Positions 8,831-16,174 of a DNA stretch of 24,183 nt are shown piece after piece. A model generated the notes under the pieces. The model made no database searches, had not been told where the DNA came from, and saw only the letters and a program-made list of their open reading frames with translations. The stretch's first letter is position 1. The number at the start of each line of letters is the position of its first letter. A program made the translations under genes and the position numbers. Source of the DNA: an uncultured Collinsella sp. GTDB lineage: Bacteria; Actinomycetota; Coriobacteriia; Coriobacteriales; Coriobacteriaceae. The stretch is from positions 1-24,183 of the forward strand of contig UQUL01000029.1 in assembly GCA_900544235.1 (NCBI GenBank). The letters run 5' to 3'.

Positions 8831-9361
8831 ATGACGGACTCTTTTGAGCAGATTTCCGCACATAACGAGGAGCTGGCGCGTGATATTGTCGAGCGCGCGA
8901 GCGCTCGGGGCGTGACGGTTTCGACGGCTGAGTCGCTGACGGCGGGTATGATCGCCTCGACGATTGCCGATATCCCGGGCGCCTCGGCGGTGCTGCGTGG
9001 CGGTGCGGTGACCTACTGCGATGAGATCAAGCATCGCGTTCTTGGTGTTGAGCAGGAGACGCTCGACCACTATACCGCGGTGTCGCATCAGACCGCGCGC
9101 GAGATGGCGGTGGGTTCGCTGGAGCTGTACCAGAGCGATATTGCAGTGAGCGCAACGGGTTATGCCGGGCCCGGCGGTGGCACTGAGGACGATCCGGCGG
9201 GCACTTTCTATATTGGCTGGGCGCATCGTTCCGCCGATGGGGGCGTGCCGGTCGTGGACTCTGTGCGCTGCCACTATGAGGGTGACCGTTCGTGTGTTCG
9301 TGCCCATGCGGTCACGGAGGCATTGGGTCGCATTGCCCTTGTGCTCAACTCTATGGAATAG
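8831..9361 (+). CDS. pncC: Nicotinamide-nucleotide amidohydrolase PncC (CinA C-terminal domain only)
   Basis: PncC deamidates nicotinamide mononucleotide to nicotinate mononucleotide in NAD salvage. The 176 residues correspond to just the C-terminal domain of CinA: AESLTAG at 33-39 with S35, GGAVTY at 57-62 with Y62, K67, and TGYAGPGG at 109-116. The N-terminal MoaB/MogA-like domain of full CinA is absent, and no remnant lies in the short gap after pgsA, so this is a short form rather than a truncation. ATG 8831 is preferred because AGG (8817-8819) then has an 11-base spacing; GTG 8825 in the same frame is an alternative giving 178 residues. It is last in the train, with a hairpin ten bases after its stop. 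Confidence 0.9.
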   Translation: MTDSFEQISAHNEELARDIVERASARGVTVSTAESLTAGMIASTIADIPGASAVLRGGAVTYCDEIKHRVLGVEQETLDHYTAVSHQTAREMAVGSLELYQSDIAVSATGYAGPGGGTEDDPAGTFYIGWAHRSADGGVPVVDSVRCHYEGDRSCVRAHAVTEALGRIALVLNSME

Positions 9362-9370
9362 ACGTGTTTT

Positions 9371-9390
9371 AAGGGGCCTCCGAGCCCCTT
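9371..9390 (+). terminator. Hairpin terminator after pncC
   Basis: AAGGGGC (9371-9377), a six-base loop, and GCCCCTT (9384-9390), ten bases after the pncC stop. The downstream AATTG is not a proper T-run, but the stem is GC-rich and ends the rnj-pncC gene train; recA then has its own promoter. Confidence 0.65.
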
Positions 9391-9489
9391 AATTGTGGAG
9401 ATAGGGACCTTAGGCTCATTTGGCGTTTGTGCTGGTTGTAGATGTAATTTTGCCTGCCTTGTTCATATTTGGCCCTTTGTGGTCAAGCA

Positions 9490-9527
9490 TTTGGTCAGTG
9501 TTTGGTCGGCGTTTGGTTGGGTTTTGG
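9490..9527 (+). repeat. TTTGG repeats at exact 11-bp spacing upstream of recA
   Basis: TTTGG begins at 9490, 9501, 9512 and 9523, each 11 bases after the last, and another copy at 9468 is two periods earlier. All lie upstream of the recA -35 box (9560). The spacing of about one helical turn puts the motifs on one face of the DNA. It may bend DNA or bind a regulator; no known binding protein is recognised. Confidence 0.7.
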
Positions 9528-9559
9528 AAAGACTGCCTGCATATGATTGGCCTGAACGG

Positions 9560-9588
9560 TTGACCACGAACAGCCGTTCGTTTATTAT
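9560..9588 (+). promoter_or_regulatory. recA promoter
   Basis: The -35 box is TTGACC (9560-9565) and the -10 box is TATTAT (9583-9588), with a 17-bp spacer. It lies 30 bases before the recA start codon. The LexA box fills most of the spacer, so LexA binding would block RNA polymerase. Confidence 0.85.
9567..9580. promoter_or_regulatory. LexA box (SOS operator) of recA
   Basis: CGAACAGCCGTTCG has perfect CGAAC/GTTCG half-sites around four central bases and fits the Bacillus/actinobacterial LexA consensus closely. It sits between the -35 and -10 boxes of recA. lexA is encoded in the same window. Confidence 0.9.
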
Positions 9589-9618
9589 CGATGCAGGTTG
9601 TTAAGAGGAGGGCTATTC

Positions 9619-10767
9619 ATGGCCAAGAATTCAGGTCCCGTACGTACCGTTCATGCTCGCACGACGGGTAAAGAGCGCGATGAGATGATCGCCACCACCA
9701 AGGCCGAGATCGAGAAGAAATTCGGCCAGGGTTCCATCATGAGGTACGGCGATGGTGGTCCCGAGCTCGAGGTCGAGGCCATTCCCACGGGCGCCCTGGC
9801 CCTCGATGCCGCGCTGGGTATCGGCGGCGTGCCGCGCGGCCGTATCGTCGAGATTTACGGTCCTGAGTCCTCCGGTAAGACGACGCTTTCGCTCGAGATC
9901 CTGGCCGAGGCCCAGGCAATGGGTGGCGTTGTGGCATTTATCGATGCCGAGCACGCGCTCGATCCCACGTATGCCGCGCGCATCGGCGTGGATATCGACG
10001 AGGTGCTCATTTCCCAGCCCGATACGGGTGAGCAGGCGCTCGAGATCGTTGACATGCTCGTGCGTTCCGGCGCCATCGATGCCATCGTCGTCGACTCCGT
10101 CGCCGCGCTGACCCCGCGTGCCGAGATCGAGGGAGAAATCGGCGACACTACGGTCGGTCTTCAGGCTCGCCTGATGAGCCAGGCGCTCCGCAAGCTCGCC
10201 GGCTCGCTGTCCAAGTCCAACACGACGTGCATTTTCATTAACCAGCTGCGTGAGAAGATCGGCGTCATGTTCGGCAACCCCGAGACTACGACGGGCGGCC
10301 GCGCCCTTAAGTTCTTTTCTTCGGTGCGTATCGACATTCGCCGTATCGACAGCATTAAGCTTAAGGACGAGGTTATCGGTAACCGCGTGCGCGCCAAGGT
10401 CGTTAAGAACAAGGTGGCAGCTCCGTTCCGTTCTGCTGAGTTCGACATCATGTACGGTACGGGCATCTCTAAGGAGGGCTCGATTCTGGACATGGCTGTC
10501 GAGTGCGGCATCTGCAAGAAGATGGGCTCCTGGTTTGCCTATGGCGAGGATAAGCTCGGCAACGGTCGCGAGGCCGCCAAGGCGTTCCTGCGCGAACACC
10601 CCGATTGTGCCGACGAGATTGAGCATAAGGTCCGCCTTGCCTGTGGACTTGAGTTTGATGACGATGCTCCGTCCGAGGTCGAGCTGACCGATCAGCCTGC
10701 GCCTGAGGAGTTTGACGAGCTTTACGCCATCGATGGTTCCGCCATGCTCGATGATGACGACGAGTAG
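9619..10767 (+). CDS. recA: Recombinase RecA
   Basis: RecA forms ATP-dependent filaments on single-stranded DNA, drives homologous strand exchange and acts as co-protease for LexA self-cleavage. The 382 residues carry Walker A GPESSGKT (81-88), Walker B IVVD (156-159), the L2 region NPETTTGG (220-227), and the usual acidic C-terminal tail (DDDDE). Only the tail and an N-terminal extension differ from the E. coli length. ATG 9619 is chosen over the upstream TTG 9598 because AAGAGGAGG (9603-9611) is seven bases before it. Regulation is clear: a consensus promoter with a LexA operator in the spacer. recX follows after 11 bases. Confidence 0.98.
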   Translation: MAKNSGPVRTVHARTTGKERDEMIATTKAEIEKKFGQGSIMRYGDGGPELEVEAIPTGALALDAALGIGGVPRGRIVEIYGPESSGKTTLSLEILAEAQAMGGVVAFIDAEHALDPTYAARIGVDIDEVLISQPDTGEQALEIVDMLVRSGAIDAIVVDSVAALTPRAEIEGEIGDTTVGLQARLMSQALRKLAGSLSKSNTTCIFINQLREKIGVMFGNPETTTGGRALKFFSSVRIDIRRIDSIKLKDEVIGNRVRAKVVKNKVAAPFRSAEFDIMYGTGISKEGSILDMAVECGICKKMGSWFAYGEDKLGNGREAAKAFLREHPDCADEIEHKVRLACGLEFDDDAPSEVELTDQPAPEEFDELYAIDGSAMLDDDDE

Positions 10768-10778
10768 CGGTTACGCTC

Positions 10779-11471
10779 ATGTCGTATACGGTGACCGAGG
10801 CCACGGTCGTCTTTCCCGATAAGAAGGCGGCCTCCTCGTTCTCGAGCGGGTATGCGTCCAAAAAGCCTTGCGCACATATCGATTGTGAGCTTGAGGGCGG
10901 TTTTGAGCGGTCCATTTGGATTCCCGTGCGGGTCGCGCGGCTGTATGTCAAAAACCGCCCCGATCTGCCCTGTGATTGGGACAACTTCCGTGAGGCGGTG
11001 CAGCTCATTGAGCGTAAATGTGCACTTACCATGGTGACCGAGATGTTATCGCGCCGCGACCATGCGACGGGTGAGGTCCGTGACAAGCTGGCTCGCTACG
11101 GCTTTCACCAGCCTGCGATCGATTTCGCCGTCGAGCGCGCCACCGAGTATCGCTTTTTAGACGAGAGCCGCTTTTGCTCGTACTTTATCGAGGAGCGCAA
11201 GCGGCGCGGTTGGGGACAGCGCAAAATCGAGACCGAGCTCAAGCGCCGTCATGTCGTGCTCGATGACATTCCCGGTTATCCCGAGGATTATTTTGCCGTC
11301 GAAGACGATTTGGCGCGTGCGTCAGCCCTGCTCGCCAAGCGTCGTGTTCCAGAGACGCGCGGATTCGAAAAACTGGTTCGGTTTTTGATGGGCAAAGGCT
11401 TCTCGTATCACATCGCCGCCGATGCCGTTAAGGCACGTCTCGATGCCGAACGCGAGGAATGTGCAGTTTAG
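10779..11471 (+). CDS. recX: Regulatory protein RecX
   Basis: RecX binds RecA filaments and limits or modulates their activity. The 230 residues contain the recognisable helical RecX repeats, with RDHATGEVRDKLARYGF (about 91-107), FLDESRFCSYFIEERKRRGWG (start at about 124) and FLMGKGFSYHIAADAV near the end. The first 70 residues are a less conserved N-terminal extension, common in Gram-positive RecX. It lies 11 bases behind recA and lacks a strong Shine-Dalgarno, so translation probably depends on coupling to recA and expression on the SOS-controlled recA promoter. The family call is good both by sequence and by position. Confidence 0.9.
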   Translation: MSYTVTEATVVFPDKKAASSFSSGYASKKPCAHIDCELEGGFERSIWIPVRVARLYVKNRPDLPCDWDNFREAVQLIERKCALTMVTEMLSRRDHATGEVRDKLARYGFHQPAIDFAVERATEYRFLDESRFCSYFIEERKRRGWGQRKIETELKRRHVVLDDIPGYPEDYFAVEDDLARASALLAKRRVPETRGFEKLVRFLMGKGFSYHIAADAVKARLDAEREECAV

Positions 11472-11533
11472 GCGTATGCGCTTTGTGGCCCTGCCGTTCA
11501 CCGCGTTTTAGCCGCCGTGCTGGGGCCATTTAT

Positions 11534-11562
11534 TTGACAGTTGTTGTGGTTCAACGTACGAT
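11534..11562 (+). promoter_or_regulatory. rny promoter
   Basis: TTGACA (11534-11539) and TACGAT (11557-11562) are separated by exactly 17 bases, about 165 bases before the rny start. This implies a long leader of roughly 160 nt. Confidence 0.8.
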
Positions 11563-11591
11563 AAACACTGTCATTTGCTTTGTGATATGTG

Positions 11592-11606
11592 CTCATCTGT
11601 GATGAG
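11592..11606 (+). other. Hairpin 1 in the rny leader
   Basis: CTCATC (11592-11597), loop TGT, GATGAG (11601-11606), followed by T-rich TTTGTTTATATG. The short stem with U-rich tail is weakly terminator-like and lies about 25-40 bases after the predicted transcription start. Confidence 0.45.
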
Positions 11607-11667
11607 TTTGTTTATATGTTTATCTGTATCCGACCCGCATAAGCTGCGCCCATATTACTCAAATGTC

Positions 11668-11693
11668 GCGAGCCGTTCGTAAGGACGGTTCGC
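11668..11693 (+). terminator. Terminator-like hairpin 2 in the rny leader
   Basis: GCGAGCCGT (11668-11676), loop of eight, ACGGTTCGC (11685-11693), with one G-U pair, followed by TTTGTTGTG. It lies downstream of the rny promoter and 35 bases before the start codon. It could be an attenuator for rny, or the end of a small RNA of about 130 nt. Confidence 0.5.
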
Positions 11694-11728
11694 TTTGTTG
11701 TGTAACGAATCCATAAAAAGGAGTGAGC

Positions 11729-13279
11729 ATGCCTATCATCGCAGCGCTCGTTGGCATCGTTTTGGGTGCCATCGCCGCCATTGCCTACATGCGCACCGCC
11801 AAGCAGGGTAGTCTTCACGAGGCCGACGAAAAGATCCAGTCGGCACACGCACAGGCTGAGTCCCTGATCGGTGATGCTAAGCGTCAGGCCGAGACCCTCA
11901 AAAAAGAGGCTCTGCTCGAGGCTAAAGAGGAGATCATCAAGAACAAGCAGGCCGCCGAGGCCGAGGACAAGCAGCGTAAGAGCGAGATTCGTACGCTCGA
12001 GAACCGTGTGATGCAGCGCGAGGAATCCCTCGATCGCCGCAACGACGCTCTCGACAAGCGTGAGCACCAGCTGTCCAGCCAGGCCGGTCAGGTCGAGAAG
12101 CGCTCCCGCGAGCTTGAGGAGCTCTGCGCCAAGCAGACCTCCGAGCTCGAGCGTATCGCCGACCTGACCCGCGAGGACGCCCACAAGGAGCTCCTCGATA
12201 AGGTTCGCGGCGAGGTCACCCACGAGGCTGCCACGATCATTCGCGAGTCCGAGCAGCAGGTTCGCGCCGAGTGCCACAAGACCGCCCAGGAGATTCTGTC
12301 CCTGGCGATTCAGCGCTGCGCTGCCGACCACACAGCCGAGGTCACCGTTACCTCCGTGCACATTCCCTCTGATGACCTCAAGGGCCGTATCATCGGTCGC
12401 GAGGGTCGCAACATCCGGACCTTCGAGCAGGTTTCCGGCGTCAACCTCGTTATCGACGACACGCCTGAGACCGTCGTTCTTTCGAGCTTCGACCCGGTCC
12501 GTCGTGAGACCGCCCGTGTTGCCCTCGAGAACCTCATCGCCGACGGCCGCATTCACCCCGCCCGCATCGAGGAGATGTATCACAAGGCTGCCGACCTGGT
12601 TCAGCAGCGCGTGCGCGAGGCTGGCGAGCAGGCTGCCTTCGATACCGGCATCCACGACCTGCACCCCGAGATCGTCAAGACCCTTGGTGCCCTGCGCTAC
12701 CGTACCTCGTTTGGTCAGAACGTGCTTCAGCACTCCCTCGAAGTCTCTGACCTGTGCGGCGTGATGGCTTCCGAGCTTGGCCTGGACGTTGTGACCGCCA
12801 AGCGCGCCGGCCTGCTGCACGACCTGGGCAAGGCAATCGACCACGACGTCGAGGGCCCGCATGCCGTCATCGGCGCCGAGCTTGCCCGCCGTTATGGTGA
12901 GAAGCCCGTTATCGTCCACGCTATCGAGGCTCACCATGCCGATGTCGATCCCAACACGGTGCTCGATGTCCTGGTACAGGCCGCCGATGCCGTCTCCGCC
13001 TCTCGCCCCGGTGCCCGTCGCGAGTCTGCCGAGAACTACATCAAGCGTCTTGAGAAGCTCGAGGAGATCGCCAACTCCCATGACGGCGTCGAGCGTACCT
13101 ATGCCATGCAGGCCGGTCGCGAGGTCCACGTCATGGTTCAGCCGGACAAGATCTCCGATGCCCAGTCCACGGTCCTGGCTCACGATATCGCCCATCAGAT
13201 CGAGGAAGAGATGGAGTATCCCGGTCAGGTGCGCGTCGTCGTGATTCGCGAGAGCCGCGCTGTCGATATCGCTAAATAA
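11729..13279 (+). CDS. rny: Ribonuclease Y
   Basis: RNase Y is a membrane-anchored endoribonuclease that initiates mRNA decay. The 516 residues (Bacillus Rny is about 520) show an N-terminal membrane helix (about 2-21), a long charged coiled coil (about 28-200), a KH domain with GRIIGREGRN at 219-228, and an HD domain with H335 (QHSLE), HD at 364-365 (LLHDLGKAID) and HAIEAHH at 397-403. The start is ATG 11729 rather than the in-frame GTG 11723, because the ribosome site AAGGAG (11718-11723) runs into that GTG. Its own promoter at 11534 and a structured leader suggest separate control. The next gene starts one base after the stop and has no clear ribosome site, so it is probably translationally coupled. 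Confidence 0.97.
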   Translation: MPIIAALVGIVLGAIAAIAYMRTAKQGSLHEADEKIQSAHAQAESLIGDAKRQAETLKKEALLEAKEEIIKNKQAAEAEDKQRKSEIRTLENRVMQREESLDRRNDALDKREHQLSSQAGQVEKRSRELEELCAKQTSELERIADLTREDAHKELLDKVRGEVTHEAATIIRESEQQVRAECHKTAQEILSLAIQRCAADHTAEVTVTSVHIPSDDLKGRIIGREGRNIRTFEQVSGVNLVIDDTPETVVLSSFDPVRRETARVALENLIADGRIHPARIEEMYHKAADLVQQRVREAGEQAAFDTGIHDLHPEIVKTLGALRYRTSFGQNVLQHSLEVSDLCGVMASELGLDVVTAKRAGLLHDLGKAIDHDVEGPHAVIGAELARRYGEKPVIVHAIEAHHADVDPNTVLDVLVQAADAVSASRPGARRESAENYIKRLEKLEEIANSHDGVERTYAMQAGREVHVMVQPDKISDAQSTVLAHDIAHQIEEEMEYPGQVRVVVIRESRAVDIAK

Positions 13280-13280
13280 C

Positions 13281-14366
13281 ATGAGCGACGCGAACGAGCT
13301 CATCTCATTTATCGCGTCGATGTCGGGGGAGGGCAACCTTCGCGTCGAGGAGAACCTTGGCGAGGGGTATGTCCGCCTCCGCGTTTCGGAGGCCGAGCGG
13401 CGCCAGGCAAAGCACGACATTCAGCATGTCGAGGATATCGTCATCGAAATGCTCCGTAATGCTCGCGATGCCGGCGCCGACAAGGTCTATCTCGCCACGA
13501 CCAAGGAAGATGGCATCCGCACGCTCGTCTTTCTGGATAACGGTTCGGGCGTTCCGCAGGATATGCAAGAGCGAATCTTCGATGCCCGCGTTACCTCCAA
13601 GCTCGAGAGCATGAAGATGGACCGTTGGGGCGTTCACGGTCGTGGCATGGCATTGTTTTCGATCAAGCAGAACACCGATGAGGCCCGTGTGGTCACGTCT
13701 GGTGTCGACCTTGGCTCGGCCTTTAAGGTGAGCGTTGCGGCCGACCGCCTCAGTGAGCGTGCCGATCAGTCCAGCTGGCCCCAGGCCGTCAAGGATGAGG
13801 ACGGACGTTATGTCTGTGCTCGCGGTCCGCATAATATTATTCGCGCTGCTTGTGAGTTTGCGCTCGAGGAGTTGCGTGGTTGCGATGTCTATCTTGGTTC
13901 TCCGTCTGAGATTGCCGCGACCCTTTATGCCCAGGCGTCAAGTCGGCTTGATACGTCGCGTCTCCTGTTCATTGATGACGAGAGCGAGCTTCTGGTTGTC
14001 GACCGTTTAGGCCTTGCCTCTGATGCCGAGGACTTTATCCGTATCTGTTCGGGTTTGGGTCTAGAGATGTCCGAGCGCACGGCCCATCGCATTTTGGCAG
14101 GGCAGATTAAGCCCGTTCGCGGTGTGACCGCTCGTCTGCTGCGCGAGCGTGATTCGTCCTCGCATGCGCCGGCTCCTGTCGATCTTGCGAAGGATCGTCG
14201 CGGCCTACGTATTGCCAAGGATGACATGGCACAGTTTTCGCGTGCTGTGGAGCGCGACTTTAATGACCTTGCCGCACGGTACTATCTCAACCTTTGCGGC
14301 GACCCAAAGATTCGTGTTTCGCGTGATCGAATTACTGTGACCTTCGATCTTGCCAAAGAGGAATAG
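13281..14366 (+). CDS. GHKL-fold (HATPase_c) ATP-binding protein of unknown function
   Basis: This is a 361-residue soluble protein with a Bergerat ATP-binding fold near the N-terminus: N-box VIEMLRNARDAGA (residues 54-66; E56, N60, D63), G1 box DNGSGVP (86-92), and a G2-like lid WGVHGRGMALFS (116-127). The histidine-kinase dimerisation domain, phospho-acceptor histidine and membrane or sensor segments are all absent, so it is not a two-component kinase. It is closer to the MutL/Hsp90/MORC style of ATPase. Residues 150-361 match no domain I recognise. It begins one base after the rny stop with no visible Shine-Dalgarno, so it is likely made together with RNase Y, and it is followed by spoVS. 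A partner role for RNase Y is an inference from position only. Confidence 0.8.
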   Translation: MSDANELISFIASMSGEGNLRVEENLGEGYVRLRVSEAERRQAKHDIQHVEDIVIEMLRNARDAGADKVYLATTKEDGIRTLVFLDNGSGVPQDMQERIFDARVTSKLESMKMDRWGVHGRGMALFSIKQNTDEARVVTSGVDLGSAFKVSVAADRLSERADQSSWPQAVKDEDGRYVCARGPHNIIRAACEFALEELRGCDVYLGSPSEIAATLYAQASSRLDTSRLLFIDDESELLVVDRLGLASDAEDFIRICSGLGLEMSERTAHRILAGQIKPVRGVTARLLRERDSSSHAPAPVDLAKDRRGLRIAKDDMAQFSRAVERDFNDLAARYYLNLCGDPKIRVSRDRITVTFDLAKEE

Positions 14367-14372
14367 TGCCTT

Positions 14373-14390
14373 TACCGAGTCCACTCGGTA
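14373..14390. promoter_or_regulatory. 18-bp palindrome before spoVS, possible operator
   Basis: TACCGAGT, two central bases CC, then ACTCGGTA form a perfect inverted repeat. It begins seven bases after the GHKL ATPase stop and overlaps a -10-like TACGAT at 14389-14394. No T-run follows, which argues against a terminator. The -35 is unclear (TTGCCA at 14350-14355 would pair with TACCGA at 14373 instead). Confidence 0.5.
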
Positions 14391-14440
14391 CGATACAGTT
14401 ATTGCAGTTAAAACGTACTTTTAAACGCAGGAGTTTCTTC

Positions 14441-14758
14441 ATGGATTGCCTGAAGGTATCAAGCAAATCATCGCCCGCGTCCGTTGCCGGCGCCATCGCC
14501 GGCATGGTCAAGGATGGTGTACCCGTCAACATCCAGTGTGTCGGCGCTGGTGCTGTCAACCAGGCCATTAAGGCCGTGGCTATCGCGCGCGGTTTTTTGA
14601 TTCCAACCGGTTTTGATATTTCCTGCGCGCCCGTGTTCTCCGACATCCTCATTAACGGGGAGTCGCGCACGGCCATCCGCCTTTCTATCTACGTTCACCA
14701 GATCAATCGAGCTGCTATGGATAACGTCGTCATGGATGATGTTAAGCCTGTGGCATAG
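14441..14758 (+). CDS. spoVS: Stage V sporulation protein S (SpoVS), Alba-like
   Basis: SpoVS proteins are small Alba-like proteins thought to bind nucleic acid; in Bacillus SpoVS affects division and sporulation. The 105 residues match through LKVSSKSSPASVAGAIAGM (4-22), GAGAVNQAIKAVAIARGF (35-52) and NGESRTAIRLSI (72-83). A typical SpoVS ends at about 86, so the last 20 residues (YVHQINRAAMDNVVMDDVKP) are an extension. ATG 14441 is chosen because GCAGGAG lies seven bases upstream (14427-14433) and the family begins here. The upstream in-frame ATG 14368 region has no such support. Its position next to rny is as in Bacillus. The presumed host is non-sporulating, so the role is likely not sporulation. 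Confidence 0.93.
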   Translation: MDCLKVSSKSSPASVAGAIAGMVKDGVPVNIQCVGAGAVNQAIKAVAIARGFLIPTGFDISCAPVFSDILINGESRTAIRLSIYVHQINRAAMDNVVMDDVKPVA

Positions 14759-14803
14759 CTTCTGCTTGCCTTGTTTCGCTCCCCATCGTTAGGACTTATG
14801 CAC

Positions 14804-16174
14804 ATGGACCAGCGTTCCGTACGCGATATTCTTGCCGGTAAAACCTACTTTATCCGCACCTTTGGCTGCCAGATGAATCAGCACGACTCCGAGCGTGTGA
14901 GCGGTCTGCTTGATTCGTATGGCTGTCTCATGGCGCTCGATCCCGAGCATGCCGATATCGTTGTCTTCATGACATGCTGTGTGCGTGAGGCCGCCGATAC
15001 TCGCCTGTACGGTCAGTGCAATTCCTGCAAAAGCCTGCCGCCTTCGCCTTCGGGCAAGCGTGTGGTTGCCGTGGGCGGCTGCATTGCGCAGCGTGATGGC
15101 GAGGGCCTGCTCATCAACGTCGATAACGTCAATGTCATCTTTGGCACGCATTCTATCGCACATGTGGCCGAGCTCATTGCCGAGGCGTTCCTTGACGGCA
15201 AGCGTCATATCCGCACCAATGAGCATGAGGATACGGATGCCATGAGCATGCCGTGGCATCGCGAGACCCAGTATCACGCCTGGGTGCCCATCATGACGGG
15301 CTGCAATAATTTCTGCACCTATTGCATCGTGCCGTACGTGCGCGGTCGCGAAAAGAGCCGCCCCTTCGAGGAAATTGTCGACGAGGTGACCGGTTTGGTG
15401 CGCCAGGGCGTGCGCGAGATTACGCTGCTGGGCCAAAACGTTAACTCATATGGTCGCGATCTGTTTGGCAAGCCGCGTTTTGCCGATCTGCTGCGTGCCG
15501 TGGGCGATACGGGTGTGGAGCGCATCTTCTTTACCTCTTCTCATCCTAAGGATCTGCTGCCCGAGACCATCGACGCCATGGCCGAGACGCCCGCCGTCAT
15601 GCCGCAGCTTCACTTGGCCGTTCAGTCGGGCTCCACGCGTATCCTCAAAGAGATGAATCGCCGTTATACACGCGAGGACTATCTGGGCCTGGTCGATCGC
15701 ATTCGCAACCGCATGCCCGATATCGCGCTCTCGACCGATATTATCGTTGGCTTCCCGGGCGAGACTGAAGAGGACTTTGAGCAGACGCTCTCACTTGCCG
15801 AGACGGTCCGCTATGCTCAGGCCTATACCTTCATCTATTCCAAGCGCGCCGGTACCCAGGCCGCAGAGATTGACGATCCTACGCCGCATGAGGTTATTCT
15901 CGAGCGTTTCAACCGCCTGGTTAAGGTTATCGAGACTACGGCACACGAGTATAACCAGGGTGAGCTTCATACTGTGGTGCCGGCGCTCATTGAGGGAACG
16001 AGTAAAAAGAACGACGCGGTCCTGCTGGGCAAGAGTCCCAAGAATCAGACCGTGCATGCGCCTATCCCCGAGGGTTACAGCATCGATCAGCTTGTTGGCA
16101 AGATCGTTGATGTTGACGTTGACGTTGCCAAGACCTGGTATTTGTCCGGCTCCGTTGTGGGCGAGCCGCGCTAA
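14804..16174 (+). CDS. miaB: tRNA-2-methylthio-N6-dimethylallyladenosine synthase MiaB
   Basis: MiaB is a radical SAM methylthiotransferase that converts i6A37 in tRNA to ms2i6A37. The 456 residues have the N-terminal cluster cysteines C22 (TFGCQMNQHDSE), C58 (MTCCVRE) and C93 (GGC), the radical SAM cysteines C167, C171, C174 (GCNNFCTYC, then IVPYVRGREKSR), and a C-terminal TRAM domain from about 385. GCQMN and VRGREKSR mark it as MiaB, not RimO. ATG 14804 has AGGA nine bases upstream (14791-14794); ATG 14798 would be too close to that site. miaA overlaps the stop by one base. This fits well because MiaA makes the i6A substrate that MiaB modifies. Confidence 0.95.
   Translation: MDQRSVRDILAGKTYFIRTFGCQMNQHDSERVSGLLDSYGCLMALDPEHADIVVFMTCCVREAADTRLYGQCNSCKSLPPSPSGKRVVAVGGCIAQRDGEGLLINVDNVNVIFGTHSIAHVAELIAEAFLDGKRHIRTNEHEDTDAMSMPWHRETQYHAWVPIMTGCNNFCTYCIVPYVRGREKSRPFEEIVDEVTGLVRQGVREITLLGQNVNSYGRDLFGKPRFADLLRAVGDTGVERIFFTSSHPKDLLPETIDAMAETPAVMPQLHLAVQSGSTRILKEMNRRYTREDYLGLVDRIRNRMPDIALSTDIIVGFPGETEEDFEQTLSLAETVRYAQAYTFIYSKRAGTQAAEIDDPTPHEVILERFNRLVKVIETTAHEYNQGELHTVVPALIEGTSKKNDAVLLGKSPKNQTVHAPIPEGYSIDQLVGKIVDVDVDVAKTWYLSGSVVGEPR

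Noticed and set aside
6266..9307. Very long minus-strand open frame (1013 codons) opposite yajQ-rimO-pgsA-pncC
   Set aside because: It lies wholly opposite four well-supported genes, has the His/Asp/Gly/Leu-rich composition of an antisense reading of GC-rich codons, no recognisable domain and no ribosome site. The same applies to minus-strand frames at 303-2159, 2647-4749, 9631-10626 and 11612-13420.
8180..9361. Broken full-length cinA
   Set aside because: No trace of the N-terminal domain exists in any frame between pgsA and pncC; stand-alone PncC proteins are common.
9395..9604. 69-codon open frame between pncC and recA
   Set aside because: It starts with GTG without a ribosome site and runs through the recA promoter and LexA box; the phased TTTGG repeats explain its composition better.
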